Source of the DNA: Adiantum capillus-veneris
Taxonomy: Eukaryota; Streptophyta; Polypodiopsida; Polypodiales; Pteridaceae
Reading direction: 5' to 3'
DNA: 64,000 nucleotides
NCBI GenBank assembly: GCA_014529385.2
Contig: CM043942.1
Span: 56,979,340-57,043,339 of the forward strand
The notes below the pieces were generated by a model, which did no database searches, had not been told where the DNA came from, and saw only the letters and a program-made list of their open reading frames with translations. The position numbers were made by a program, and so were the translations under genes. Below, in pieces: positions 10,581 to 20,744 of this stretch (its first letter is position 1; each line of letters begins with the position of its first letter).

Positions 10581-10892
10581 CCCAAAGCTCTTTGAGATAC
10601 ACACAAACACACATAGGTGCACACACAAACACTTAAACAAAATGTAAAAAATTTAATCAATGGTAGTGATACTATAACGACAAAGAAGTTTTGTGTTTCC
10701 ATTAAACAAAATGCTTTACAACGTGGCATCAAAGCCGATCACATTGATCTATCAGATCAACGTAAAGACAGTGCACTGCCAACCCTCCACTCCTCTTGCA
10801 CTTCATGGTTGCCTCCATCCGCCTACCGATATGAAACAACAAAAAAGCTTTTAGAAGACTAGCATTGGGATACATGTAGACAACATAAAAAT

Positions 10893-11087
10893 CTAACTGA
10901 CTTTGTACCGATTGAGACGAAAATAGGCATCTTTGATATCTTCATAGCCCAAGATAATCAAGTGTTCTCGTATGTTGGAGAGAATCCAATGGTCATTGAC
11001 ATGCACAATCTCAAAAACACCATTTGACAAAGTAATGGGTATGTCAAATGTCACAAAATCAGCAACACTGGATTGTAGGGTATCCAC
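10893..11087 (-). other. Short unassigned open frame next to gag fragment
   Basis: A minus-strand frame of 64 codons includes FDIPITLSNGVFEIVHVNDHW and ends at a stop. It follows the broken gag-protease fragment (11135-11898) and is not part of that family's known order. It may be a separate fragment joined by recombination. No function can be assigned. Confidence 0.2.
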
Positions 11088-11134
11088 TTTCCACTCTTAC
11101 ACATCCAATGCTCATAGTGGAAGCGTAGGTACAA

Positions 11135-11898
11135 ATTAGTGGCTCAAAAAGAATAAGGGCATCATGCTCTCTCACCTTTCCCCAAGCATAGGAGAGAGAG
11201 GATCCTTTGCAATGGGTGTCCTCTTTTGGAGCTTCAACCATGGAAGCTCTAGGAGTGTCATTACATATAGTTCTTTTGGGGCAAGAACGATAGCCATGTC
11301 CTTGCTCCTCACACTTAAAGCATTTATGGTCTTTGCAAAAGGCCTCTAACTCTTCAGGAAAGAGTTTATTTTTACGTTTTTAAACTCCTTTCTCCTTTGC
11401 CTTGTTATTGTTGTTGTTGGTGGTGGTGGTGTTGCCTTGGGAAGAGTTTTGAGCAGTGTTCTTTCCTTTAGATTCATTTCGGTCTTTGTTTTCCATGGGC
11501 TTAGTATTCCTTCTAGCCCCTTGTTGGAAATTGATCCTTGAAGCAAACATAGTGTGGTGGATGACTTCGGTGATAGTACTAGACCGTTGTGAGTTGACAT
11601 ACTCGGCCATTTCTTCAGGTAATCCCGCACAAAATTCTTGCTTTTGCTCGACAAAGTCTATCTTTTGAAAGATTGCAGCTTTGAGATGTAAATCCCAAAA
11701 TTTGTCCACATACTTGTGGATAAACTCATTGGAAAGTAGCTTCAAACTTTGCCATTCAATGAGCACTTTGTCCTTGGCATCGCTTGCAAGGAATTGCTTC
11801 ATTATGGAAACTCGCAGAGTTTTCCATGTTCTTGGGGCTTTGCCATTCTTGCGGAGACTAGTCCACCATTGACGAGCAGATTTTTGAAAGTGATTCTT
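11135..11898 (-). pseudogene. gag: Chromovirus gag-protease fragment
   Basis: The minus strand encodes the second half of the same gag as copy 1 (HFQKSARQWW, CAGLPEEMAEYVNSQR, an asparagine-rich linker). After a frameshift near 11385 come the zinc-knuckle region and the start of the protease segment (YAWGKVREHDALILFE). The fragment begins abruptly in mid-core, where an oppositely oriented gag frame starts at about 11931, and it loses homology near 11135. There are no LTRs. It is a relic of a fourth family member. Confidence 0.85.
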
Positions 11899-11930
11899 CA
11901 CAAAGAGGATCAAGGGCATTTAAAATTACC

Positions 11931-12174
11931 TTGACATATCTTTACAACAATGCCCATGGTGTCAAAATCTATGAAGATTCACTGGATAGGACTTGTGTTA
12001 AGATAGAGGACACACAAACCAACTTCCAAGCGAAACCCATGGTAAATTACCAAGGATATCGATACGTAGGTAGGGACGGGGCTATGTACTTAGCCATGGA
12101 CAAGCCTAACGAGGTCAACAACATGGGAAGATTGGTTTCCAAGAGGCGTGCAATGGACATTACTCCAATACATC
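11931..12174 (+). pseudogene. gag: Gag-like reading frame, left part, split by LTR element
   Basis: An open frame of about 81 codons runs to the target-site duplication ACATC at 12170-12174. It continues in the same frame at 21042 once the intervening element and one duplication copy are ignored. The segment has YQGYRYVGRDGAMYLAMDK but no domain of its own. The right part carries a gag-core motif shared with 129-1370, so this is probably the N-terminal part of a gypsy gag. It starts next to an oppositely oriented gag fragment, so its own 5' end is lost. Confidence 0.5.
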
Positions 12175-12417
12175 TGTGCGCTCCTTGCCGCACTGTCGAA
12201 GCAAGGGACTTGCCAATACACCGTGTGCGAGCCACAAATGGCTCCAAACACACAACAAGCCTAAACTAGCAAGCTCAAGAGAGCAAAGGGTGTGTCACTC
12301 ACCGCTCTACGCTCGCCTTCGTGGTGGATTCCTCGCCGCGATGAAGAAGAAGCTGTAGTCGTGCCGCGCTCAACCGCTTCGCCATCGTCGTGCCTTCGTA
12401 ATGCTCGATCGCACACA

Positions 12418-12498
<81 letters not shown>

Positions 12499-12790
12499 GG
12501 AGGTGAAGAAGAAGAAGATGGAGATGGAGATGGAGCAAGAGCACTCTTCTATTGCACAAATGAGAGAATGAGTAAAAATTAGGTTTAGTTGGCTTTTATA
12601 TGAGCTCACCCCATTCACACTTGGGCGCCCATGCTTAGCCAACTAATCCCTTGAATGTCCCAGTTAGAGTGCGCCTCTCATTGGCGATCACTCTTACCCT
12701 TTTCCTATTGGTCCGACAAGCCCGGTACCTGACTCTAAATAATACAACGTTTATAGATCATAGGGTGTCCGTGTGCCGTGAGGGTTAACA
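12175..12790 (-). repeat. 3' LTR of gag-protease element
   Basis: It matches 20404-21036 almost base for base outside the (CT)n(AC)n block. It starts TGTGCGCTCC and ends GGGTTAACA in plus-strand reading. A microsatellite of (CT)n then (AC)n lies at about 12417-12496. The 5-bp flank ACATC repeats beyond the other LTR. Confidence 0.95.
12593..12600 (-). promoter_or_regulatory. TATA box in 3' LTR
   Basis: TATAAAAG on the minus strand, at the same place as in the other LTR (20839-20846). In the 3' LTR it could drive only downstream flanking sequence. Confidence 0.5.
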
Positions 12791-14418
12791 TGCCCCCCTT
12801 CCTGATGTAGATTCCGTCCTCGGAAGCTATTGAGTTGAAGCTGGTTCGTCGAGGTGGAAGAGCATTTGAGATGAATGTCCTTAGCCTTCTTCAGTCACTG
12901 CAAAATCAAACAACATTGGCACAGTAATGGCATTCTCTTAAAAAGCATATGCAGTTTTAGGTAGACACATTGATTGGTAAAAAAATTTCAAACAATTTGT
13001 TAGCAATGAACATTAAATTGCAATGTAATCAAATGCATAAACAGATGTAAAGGTAAAAAATTAAACAAGTCTGGGGTCGCTAATTTGACGGTCGAAAGGC
13101 ACTAGAGATCGAATATTAATACCATGGGTAAGCTTCTTAATTATATGTGGTCAATTAAGTTGTTTAATCGCGAGAGCCAAGTATTCATGTTCGAGGGCTG
13201 ACTAGAGGCTATATCTAGAAGACCTTGTAGTTAAGCTACCATAAAAGGAATTTCTCATGAAATCATCGCCTGACTGATTACTTTTTCATTGACCCCCCAA
13301 AGTCTTTTCACATTGATTCAATTATGATGTGTGTGCTTATTTTGTATGCCTTGGGTTTTTTGCTTTTCAAGGAAAAGCGCCCACACTGGGAACCTCTAGG
13401 GCTCTAGTACCATAGGCGATACATGTGAGTGAAGTACCAATTTAAGCAGGGATTTCTCTTCCAGCTTAAAATTTTACATTGTGGCACTTTGATTTTTTGT
13501 TTGTTCATTTTCAGCATTTTAATTTTGTAACTTTGGGGGGTCATATAACACTCAGGCTCATCACATTAGTAAACTCCCTTTATAATGCTTAAGCTAAAGG
13601 TCACTAGGGTTAATCCCACTAGAAAGCCCTAGTACATTTCATACAATGTTGCCTAAATCGGATTAAGAACCTAAGTAACCATTGCTTATTAGGAAGGCAT
13701 TCCCCATGGTATTAAGAGAATATCTCTAACACCTAGCTTGGTCAAACTAGCTTAGTCGGACTGCTTGATTTTTACACCTAGACAAGTGATTATGACAAAA
13801 CATTACATTGAATTAAATGTTTGATACTACGCCAATGCGCTGAATATTATGCTACCAATCACAATCAAAGCAGACAATCATAGATGCAAAAAGATAAGGG
13901 CAATGCTAATGGACATAAAACACCTGTTTGTGTCGATGGTCACGCTTGATTTGAAGTGTGAACGAGAGAAAGATTCCATGAAGGTCCAAATCCTATCAAT
14001 AGCAACACGCTCCTGTACACACTAGGAAACAAAAGGAATACCTCCAGGAGGCACATTAGTGGAAAAAGAGAACTTCGCTAATCACTCAACTCTAAAACAG
14101 AAACACTCCTATCGTACTAATCTTACCTACCCTCCATCACTCAAGTGATGAGGATCAAATGTGTTTTATGGCATAGGTTTCTGTTTCACTGTACCAGATG
14201 TGACATGTGTAGGTCTGAGTCAATGTTTTGACTTTTAATGTGCATACTCGTTTGCTAATTGCTCTTGCTCTTTATTTTTATTTTTTTTGTTTGTATGAGT
14301 ATAAGGCTTTATATGTACATTCCCTAAGATTAGGAGATATAGAGGTCAGGGAGAAAGGTTGAGAGGGAAACAAATGAATGATGACAGTCAGCAAACACTC
14401 CCCCCTTCCTTGGGTAGA
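12791..14418 (-). other. 3' untranslated region of gag-protease element
   Basis: About 1.6 kb lies between the LTR and the end of the last ORF. The minus strand has a purine run, AAGGGGGGCA, directly against the LTR, which serves as the polypurine tract. I found no RT or integrase remnant here, only AT-rich non-coding sequence, so loss of pol is not explained by a decayed pol in this interval. Confidence 0.7.
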
Positions 14419-17400
14419 TCATACCATTTGAAATGAGCTTGTCACCCTTTGAAACCAATTGTTCCAGTTGGTAATAGGTGAGGATTTTTGCCAGTAGTTT
14501 TCTATTACCCTAGGTGCCTCGTCAAGTTGCAAGGGTGGTAAGGTACTCTCCCAGGATCGAACTTGAAGTGGTTCATCAAGTGATTCTTGAACACTGGGAG
14601 GTGTGGATTCTTTTGTAGCTTCATGGAGGTCCACTTCTATGGATGGAGGCTGTGTAGAAGCTTTTACCTCTATGGATGTATTACATGAGGAGCTAGAATC
14701 TTCATGGGACTCCCCCCTTCCTGAGCTAGGTGGAACAAATCGTTCTTTCTTTGGTACCCAAACTAGCTCGGGAGCGGGTGTGTAGCATTCTGTGATTTTT
14801 TTCTTTCCATGATCATTGATTCGTTTTGGAGCTACGGGATTGGGCTCACTTGGGTCAGGTGATAGGTAAGAGCACAATCTACGTTTTGGCACCCAGATTT
14901 GATCATTTCCTTGATAGTAGCCTTGGGCTTCCAATAGGCGTTTAGGGATCCATCGCAACATTTGCTTACTTTTCTTGGAGCGAGTGGTACGTTTCTTACA
15001 AGGCTTCTGTTTTTTAGCACTAGCTATGGTCACTAAAGAAGCTTTAGGGACCCACTTGTATGTTTTCTTCGTTACATTAGGATGAGTCTTGTCGGAAGCG
15101 ATATGCATTGCTTGTAGCATATTTAAGGGTATAGGCATTTCATCCCCCTCAGGTGTTACCCAGGTCGTCCCCCTATTTCCCCAAGTGTCTATGGTTGATG
15201 CTATGTGGACCCAATCCACATTGTCAGACTCAGTCATCCCAGGTAGGATATCCATATAAGGAGAATCTTGGCCAATGTCTGTATCCTTCTTACAAGTGTA
15301 ACAATATTGTAGTGGGGCCAAGTGAACTGTGGTGTCAGAGCGATGATCAATAATGGTTTTACTCCCTAAGGGGTGTACCTTACCAGTCACCAAATCCACT
15401 CTAAGGACAGAGTCTTGGAATTGCAAATAGACATGATTTTTAGACCAATCATGAACCATTTGTGCTTCCCTCATGAATGGTCGTCCTAAAATCATTTCAT
15501 ATGACATAAGGTGTTTAGAGAAATCCATTACAATGAACGTATGTCGTACCTTGTATCCTAGAACTTTGATCTTAAGATCCTTGAGCATCCCCATAGGTTT
15601 GGCTATGGTACCATTTGCCATCTTTACCACAATGTTAGTAACACTGAGGCGGGGTTTTCCCATGGATTCCCAACAATCTTTTGTAACGATGCTAACTCCC
15701 GCACCACCATCAAGAATTCCCTTTATAGTTAATCCCTTGGTAGTGATGGGTAGGGTCGCATTAGACTCGTCGCCTTCAAAATACTGCCCTAATTCGTTAA
15801 TGGGTACCTCGATCACGGACTCGTGTCCATCTAAGTCAAGTGATTGCACATGATTTTCCTCATCAATCATAATCGAGTCAGGCCTATTTGGTTGCGCAAA
15901 CTGCGGTAATCCCGTTCGTAGCTCTCCGTTAAGGAATGCTCGAAGTGCAAGGAATAACTCAGGATCTCCATACAGCTTTGCTATGATCGTGGTTCGGACC
16001 TCAGAAGACATGAAGTCCACTAGTTTGGCAACATTCATTGGCATTTTGCAGGGTGTAGGTCCTTGACTAGGAACTGGTGAGGATGGAATCTCATATTCCT
16101 CAATGGGATCGGGTATTCCTTCGTTAAACATCCTTTCCAACAAGAAGGGTGTATGCTCACTTTCTGATGTCCCGTCCTCACTCCCTTCTTGGATGATACT
16201 AGATATGGCTAACGGTCTATGGTTCATGTGGGGTGGATGAACTTGCATGGGAAACACTGTGTCATGAATTTTGACATGCATGGGTTCTGGTTCTAGTTTC
16301 CTTTGAGTCTCCTCCACTAAACCTCTTAGATGTTTCACCTGCTCAATCTCATCTACTGGGTTTGGGTACGTCCCAATCTTCTTGTTACGATTCTTCCCTT
16401 TTTGCCCCTGCGGTTTATCTTGGGGGTCTTGGATTGGATTTGGAAACACTTGTGGTGTTTTCAGAGGCTCTCTATGGTTTTCTCTTATTCGGTTTTCATT
16501 TGGTTCCATGTTACGGTTTTCTTTGTCGGTCTTTCCCTTTGTGGTATTGGTTCTAGTCTCCATTGTCTCGATTGAATCTGAATCATCCTCGAGGTCATTC
16601 ATATACACGGGGTCATCTCCTGTTCCTATGTTTGTTTTGGAACTTGGCTTTGAATTTTCCGTATTCTGCGACCTCGTCCTTCGTGTCTTCTTTTTCTTTG
16701 CTTGGATAACTGACGCAGTATCTCTCTCTTCGAGGATATGGCCTGGCCCTTGAAGCATGGACCGTGTAATCGCATAAGCGAGTGCGACGGGTGGTATTGG
16801 CGATGTCACACTAGCAATTTCGACCAAATTTAGGGGTGTGATTTTAGGCGCATTTGGGTTATAGGGGCATTGGGAAATCAAGTGATCTATGCCACAACAA
16901 TTACATGTGAGTATTGGCATTGCAGACGTGCTCCCTTGATTCATTTGCATCTGTGCAGCATTCTTTTGCAGCCTAATAGGGCACTCCGCTGCCCGATGTG
17001 GTCCACCACACTCGTAGCATTGAAGAGGTGGCCTCCTAGCCTGGGTGTTGATATTTTGACCTCTGGATGCGAGAGCAGCAGCTTGATAAACCGGCTTGAC
17101 TTGCCCCCAACAATCTTCCATGTAGTATATAGGACACTCTTCCAATGTATCAAGTCCGTAGGCAATACTAGTGTCTATTTCCTCCTCACAGCCATCTGCA
17201 TAAGCATTTGATGGCTCGCAACCCACTTGGTTCATAGGGGCGACTCTTGGATGCGGGGGCTGCGGTCCTAGCACAGGAGGTGGTAGCGGTGTAGCTTGTA
17301 CAACATTTTGAGATCTAGGGACCATGTGTTGCGGTAGTTGCTCAACAGGTGGAGCAGGCATCAATACAGGAGCTTGAGGTGCATCCGTCCAGGCTACAGG

Positions 17401-17862
17401 TGGTCTATTTGCCATAATACGTTTGATCATTAAACAATCCTTAGCTTGGTGACCATACCTACCACATGCGTTGCAAGTTCCATTAAATTTTACTCTAAAC
17501 GTAGGGCACTCACTAGTGCTATGTGGACCTAAGCAAATGGAACACCATTGTTGCTCCCTTCTTGGATACATGTGACTATTTTGAGGGGGTCGATTATCCT
17601 TAAGAGACTCTTGGATTGCCTTGGTGAGGTCTGCCAAGAATGTCTCAAATACCTTTGGCTCATTGGCAATGGGCTTTGCAGTCATGGGTTCATACTCAAT
17701 GGCTTGTGAGCTAGTGGATCTCGTGTCAGTAGACACCCTCATGCCTGCTATCATCAAGTTGTCCTCTAATTGGATTGCATTGGCAGTGACATCTTCCCAG
17801 GTTGTGATACCTCTAATCACTAGTCCATTATAGATTCCTTCATTCCTCAACCCTCGAATGAA
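14419..17862 (-). CDS. gag-pro: Zinc-knuckle, aspartic protease and tail protein (second part of gag-pro)
   Basis: The frame is open for about 1147 codons after a TGA at 17863-17865 and is in frame with the gag core upstream. Numbering from 17850: zinc knuckles at 103-115, 126-139, 278-290 and 316-328 (three CX2CX3HX4C and one CX2CX4HX4C). A basic, acidic and asparagine-rich linker follows to about 690. A retropepsin-like domain at about 705-815 has ILDGGAGVSIV around Asp714 and ILGRPFM near 787-793. A tail of about 300 residues has W(V/I)PK motifs at 933, 967, 986 and 1031. The first codon of the longest listed frame is TTG, so translation must come from upstream. The DGGA form of the protease site differs from the usual D(S/T)G, so activity is uncertain. 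Confidence 0.85.
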   Translation of the reverse strand, partial: FIRGLRNEGIYNGLVIRGITTWEDVTANAIQLEDNLMIAGMRVSTDTRSTSSQAIEYEPMTAKPIANEPKVFETFLADLTKAIQESLKDNRPPQNSHMYPRREQQWCSICLGPHSTSECPTFRVKFNGTCNACGRYGHQAKDCLMIKRIMANRPPVAWTDAPQAPVLMPAPPVEQLPQHMVPRSQNVVQATPLPPPVLGPQPPHPRVAPMNQVGCEPSNAYADGCEEEIDTSIAYGLDTLEECPIYYMEDCWGQVKPVYQAAALASRGQNINTQARRPPLQCYECGGPHRAAECPIRLQKNAAQMQMNQGSTSAMPILTCNCCGIDHLISQCPYNPNAPKITPLNLVEIASVTSPIPPVALAYAITRSMLQGPGHILEERDTASVIQAKKKKTRRTRSQNTENSKPSSKTNIGTGDDPVYMNDLEDDSDSIETMETRTNTTKGKTDKENRNMEPNENRIRENHREPLKTPQVFPNPIQDPQDKPQGQKGKNRNKKIGTYPNPVDEIEQVKHLRGLVEETQRKLEPEPMHVKIHDTVFPMQVHPPHMNHRPLAISSIIQEGSEDGTSESEHTPFLLERMFNEGIPDPIEEYEIPSSPVPSQGPTPCKMPMNVAKLVDFMSSEVRTTIIAKLYGDPELFLALRAFLNGELRTGLPQFAQPNRPDSIMIDEENHVQSLDLDGHESVIEVPINELGQYFEGDESNATLPITTKGLTIKGILDGGAGVSIVTKDCWESMGKPRLSVTNIVVKMANGTIAKPMGMLKDLKIKVLGYKVRHTFIVMDFSKHLMSYEMILGRPFMREAQMVHDWSKNHVYLQFQDSVLRVDLVTGKVHPLGSKTIIDHRSDTTVHLAPLQYCYTCKKDTDIGQDSPYMDILPGMTESDNVDWVHIASTIDTWGNRGTTWVTPEGDEMPIPLNMLQAMHIASDKTHPNVTKKTYKWVPKASLVTIASAKKQKPCKKRTTRSKKSKQMLRWIPKRLLEAQGYYQGNDQIWVPKRRLCSYLSPDPSEPNPVAPKRINDHGKKKITECYTPAPELVWVPKKERFVPPSSGRGESHEDSSSSCNTSIEVKASTQPPSIEVDLHEATKESTPPSVQESLDEPLQVRSWESTLPPLQLDEAPRVIENYWQKSSPITNWNNWFQRVTSSFQMV

Positions 17863-18660
17863 TCAATCAAGCAGTTGGTTATTGTTGAAGCGCTCATTTA
17901 CAGGGCAGCGAGAGTTTAAGTGCTTTAGATGACTAATGAAGTCCCTTACTGACTCTCCTTCCTTACGTTCGGCCTTCTGTAGCTGAGATGCTACACCCCA
18001 AAGCACACCTTCTCGTATGTACTCCTTTAGAAACAACCTTCGAAGGGTAGGGTAGATTGTTTTCTCGTCCACCCTTAGGGTTCTATACCAATCTCCAGCC
18101 TTCCCACTTAATGTCAAGCTTAAGGCATTGCACTTAGGTAGTTCGTTGCGTTCCCCTAAGGAATCACATACTTGTTCAAACACTTCAATGTATTTTCTAG
18201 CATCTTCGTCCCCATTGAATTTTTGCGTGAGTTTGGCAATTTGTACTGCCTTACTTCTAGGCTCTCTATCAGATGCATGACGCATATTTTCCGCGATAGA
18301 TCGACCTATGGTTTGAGCAAATGCTGCCAAGTCACCTATGTGAGGAGGCAGGGCCGGTGGAGGTACTCTTGGAATCATATGTGGGAGAGGAACGGGTACC
18401 GGTCTTGGCATATGTGTGGATGATGCAGGATATGGAACATAACCGGACATAGGTCCACTCGGATAAGGGCTAGGGAGCGGCACTTGAGGAGCATAAGCAA
18501 GTGGTACAATTGGAGGTGTGGGGGCCATGTGTGCAGAAGGGGCTAGAGGCACATACGGTCGAGGCCCTATATTAGGTACTACGACACTAGGTAGTGGCAT
18601 TGCGCTAACCGTAGATGTCATCGGAACATTCTCTGTCAGGCTTATCCCTGGAGTGAGCAC
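17863..18660 (-). CDS. gag: Gag core protein (first part of gag-pro), ends at in-frame TGA
   Basis: The proline-rich N-terminal 110 residues are followed by a Retrotrans_gag core (about 115-265: LTQKFNGDEDARKYIEVFEQ, GKAGDWYRTL, RDFISHLKHLNSRCP). The frame stops at TGA 17863-17865 just before FIRGLRNEG, a segment usually continuous in gag, so one point mutation (a tryptophan codon in related gags, by inference) or readthrough separates it from the next CDS. No ATG opens the frame; the first start-like codon is GTG at 18660. It overlaps the end of the upstream ORF by 19 nt in the -1 frame, so expression may need frameshifting, or the overlap may be an indel scar. Confidence 0.8.
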   Translation of the reverse strand: MLTPGISLTENVPMTSTVSAMPLPSVVVPNIGPRPYVPLAPSAHMAPTPPIVPLAYAPQVPLPSPYPSGPMSGYVPYPASSTHMPRPVPVPLPHMIPRVPPPALPPHIGDLAAFAQTIGRSIAENMRHASDREPRSKAVQIAKLTQKFNGDEDARKYIEVFEQVCDSLGERNELPKCNALSLTLSGKAGDWYRTLRVDEKTIYPTLRRLFLKEYIREGVLWGVASQLQKAERKEGESVRDFISHLKHLNSRCPVNERFNNNQLLD

Positions 18661-19601
18661 TGTGTTTTCCTTAATAGAGGGGGTTCAACCAAGTTAGGGA
18701 AGCTAAAGTTGTCGCTCGGAGGCTCAGATTGCATAGAGACCCCAGGTGAAATGACGTAAGATGGGTCCGTGGGGCTCATTAAAGGAGTCTCCATTTGTGA
18801 TGGAGTAGGCTGTTGAGCCTTGCTCGTATCCAGAAATCTCATGGGGCCATTTGAGAGTATATTTACCCCTCGGTTTTGCCTTTCCGATTGATTAATGCCA
18901 TGGATAACATTACATATCATTTTCTGTTGATCTTCGATGCTCGTGGCACTAGAGGTGGATTGTACAATCTCTATCCATCCTACATGGTAGGCGTGGCCAG
19001 AGTGTAGATCTGTCAACACCTCAGTGTGGAGGTCGTATGTCCAATGATCATTAATGAACAATCCTTCTAGAGTCGACGTGTTAACGATTCCTTGTGAGGT
19101 AGAACCAATGTTGCTCCCCGTGGTTTTACTTGTCACCAACAGTACTCTAGAGGGAACTTCTGAAGGAGGCAGCTCAACAGGGCCTTCTTGGTAAGAAGTT
19201 GGCAGGATATCCACCTGGACACTCTTTGGGGGTGTGGGGTCCACGTGCGATGTGAAAGGAGAGTCCACTTCCCCACCCCCTTTGTGTGCTTCATTTGCAT
19301 CAGGTTCCGAGCGAGTAGCTCTACCTAATGTTTCCATGAAACGGCTAAACATACTAGTACTAGGCTGTGGAGCTTCGGGAGGTGCATGGCCTTCTCTCTC
19401 AGTGTTTTGGGTAGGGTATGCTTCCATGATTTCTGAGTCGGAGGAGGAATCACTAGCGGCTATTTTAGGGTCTTGGGTGGTGCTACCTTGTGTCCCCGCT
19501 GAGGGTCTAGAGCCTATCGTGGATGGGTAATGGGTGTCCGTATGAACAGAGGCACTACCAATGGGATCGTGCTCTAAAACTCGTCCAGAGCGTAGGTTCA
19601 T
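18642..19601 (-). CDS. N-terminal gag-associated protein, MNLRSGR type (319 aa)
   Basis: An ATG-initiated ORF starting MNLRSGRVLE, a start seen in many plant gypsy gag proteins. It is serine-, threonine- and proline-rich and probably disordered, with one ordered-looking stretch at about residues 178-240 (LFINDHWTYDLHTEVLTDLHSG). There is no known domain. It ends in a TAA overlapping the next frame by 19 nt (-1 relation). It is probably the first part of the element's gag polyprotein. Confidence 0.75.
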   Translation of the reverse strand: MNLRSGRVLEHDPIGSASVHTDTHYPSTIGSRPSAGTQGSTTQDPKIAASDSSSDSEIMEAYPTQNTEREGHAPPEAPQPSTSMFSRFMETLGRATRSEPDANEAHKGGGEVDSPFTSHVDPTPPKSVQVDILPTSYQEGPVELPPSEVPSRVLLVTSKTTGSNIGSTSQGIVNTSTLEGLFINDHWTYDLHTEVLTDLHSGHAYHVGWIEIVQSTSSATSIEDQQKMICNVIHGINQSERQNRGVNILSNGPMRFLDTSKAQQPTPSQMETPLMSPTDPSYVISPGVSMQSEPPSDNFSFPNLVEPPLLRKTQCSLQG

Positions 19602-20383
19602 ATGACTTGATCCCCTAGAAGTGTTAGTGAGTGCCCGTGAAGGCTGCTCACCTAGTATTTTTGGGTGTTTTGCAACCCAAGTCTTTCCTTAATTTGAATT
19701 TTTGGTCCTTTTTTTTTGACCCGGCTATAGAATAGAGCGTATGATAGCTCAAAACGAGCGTCTCGATCAGAGGGTCGTGCCGTGCTTTACAGCCCTCCGT
19801 TTGGTCACTCTATGCCCTCGGAATCCCTAAAACTGTCAATTTCCAGTAGGGAACTAGGCCCAAACTAGAAAGTCTAAGGGTGCAAGTGGGAAGAGAAAGG
19901 AGGAGAGTGGAGGACTTGCCCCACATGCTCTCATTCTCTCTTGAGGGAGTAGGGTATATATATAAGAGTGAGTCTAGTATATATCATAGGACTGAGGCCT
20001 GGGCTTGGGCCTGGGCCTGGGCCTGGGCTTGGGCTTGGGCTTGGGGAAGTGATCCCGATCCCGATCTATCTTTTATACAAACCAACCCGTCCGTTTTAAA
20101 ACTCACGTTTTTTATTTTCGAAAAATTTAACCTCCCCCTCACTCGCGTTTTTATTTTTCGGTTTTTTTTTCCAGGAAAATGCAAAAATTGAAACTTGACA
20201 GAACCAGAAAATGCAGAAAATGCAAAAAACGCAAGAAATGCGAACTGTGCTGTGCAAACCAGAAAAACGCAAAAAAACAGAAATCTCCACACAACTACAC
20301 ACACTCATTCCCTGCCTTTCCTATGATAGAAATTGCACCACAAGAAAGCGTAAAGTGCTTAACCGAGCTTAGTGTAGGGCATT
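19602..20383 (-). other. Leader of gag-protease element
   Basis: A non-coding leader between the primer site and the first ATG. It includes a minisatellite of GGGCTTG and GGGCCTG units at about 19998-20046 and stretches rich in A and T near 20095-20290. The tryptophan-alanine frame across the minisatellite is an artefact of the repeat. Confidence 0.75.
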
Positions 20384-20401
20384 TCCCCGACAGCTGCGCC
20401 A
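20384..20401 (-). promoter_or_regulatory. Primer binding site of gag-protease element
   Basis: The minus strand reads TGGCGCAGCTGTCGGGGA next to the LTR. This matches the tRNA-Asp-type site (TGGCGCCGTTGCCGGGGA, from memory) at 15 of 18 positions. The gypsy element at 1-4742 uses the same primer class. Confidence 0.75.
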
Positions 20402-20403
20402 AA

Positions 20404-20647
20404 AATGCGCTCCTTGCCGCACTGTCGAAGCAAGGGACTTGCCAATACACCGTGTGCGAGCCACAAATGGCTCCAAGCACACAACAAACCTAAACTAGCA
20501 AGCTCAAGAGAGCAAAGGGTGTGTCACTCACCGCTCTACGCTCGCCTTCGTGGTGGATTCCTCGGCGCCGCGATGAAGAAGAAGCTGCAGTCGTGCCGCG
20601 CTCAACCGCTTCGCCGCTGTCGTGCCTTCGTAATGCTCGATCGCACA

Positions 20648-20744
<97 letters not shown>

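Noticed and set aside
10208-10732. Several long open frames over the (CT)n repeats
   Set aside because: Frames consist of Ser-Leu or Arg-Glu repeats from the microsatellite and exist on both strands.
12292-12642. Open frames in the LTR with His-Thr and Ser-Leu repeats
   Set aside because: They lie in (CT)n(AC)n of an LTR and recur in the other LTR at 20490-20888.
14419-15400. C-terminal tail of the gag-protease ORF as an envelope-like gene
   Set aside because: No signal peptide or membrane segment is visible; it is continuous with the protease and rich in lysine, proline and serine.
19880-20304. Trp-Ala repeat protein frame
   Set aside because: It is produced by the GGGCTTG minisatellite in an element leader; no conserved sequence on either side.
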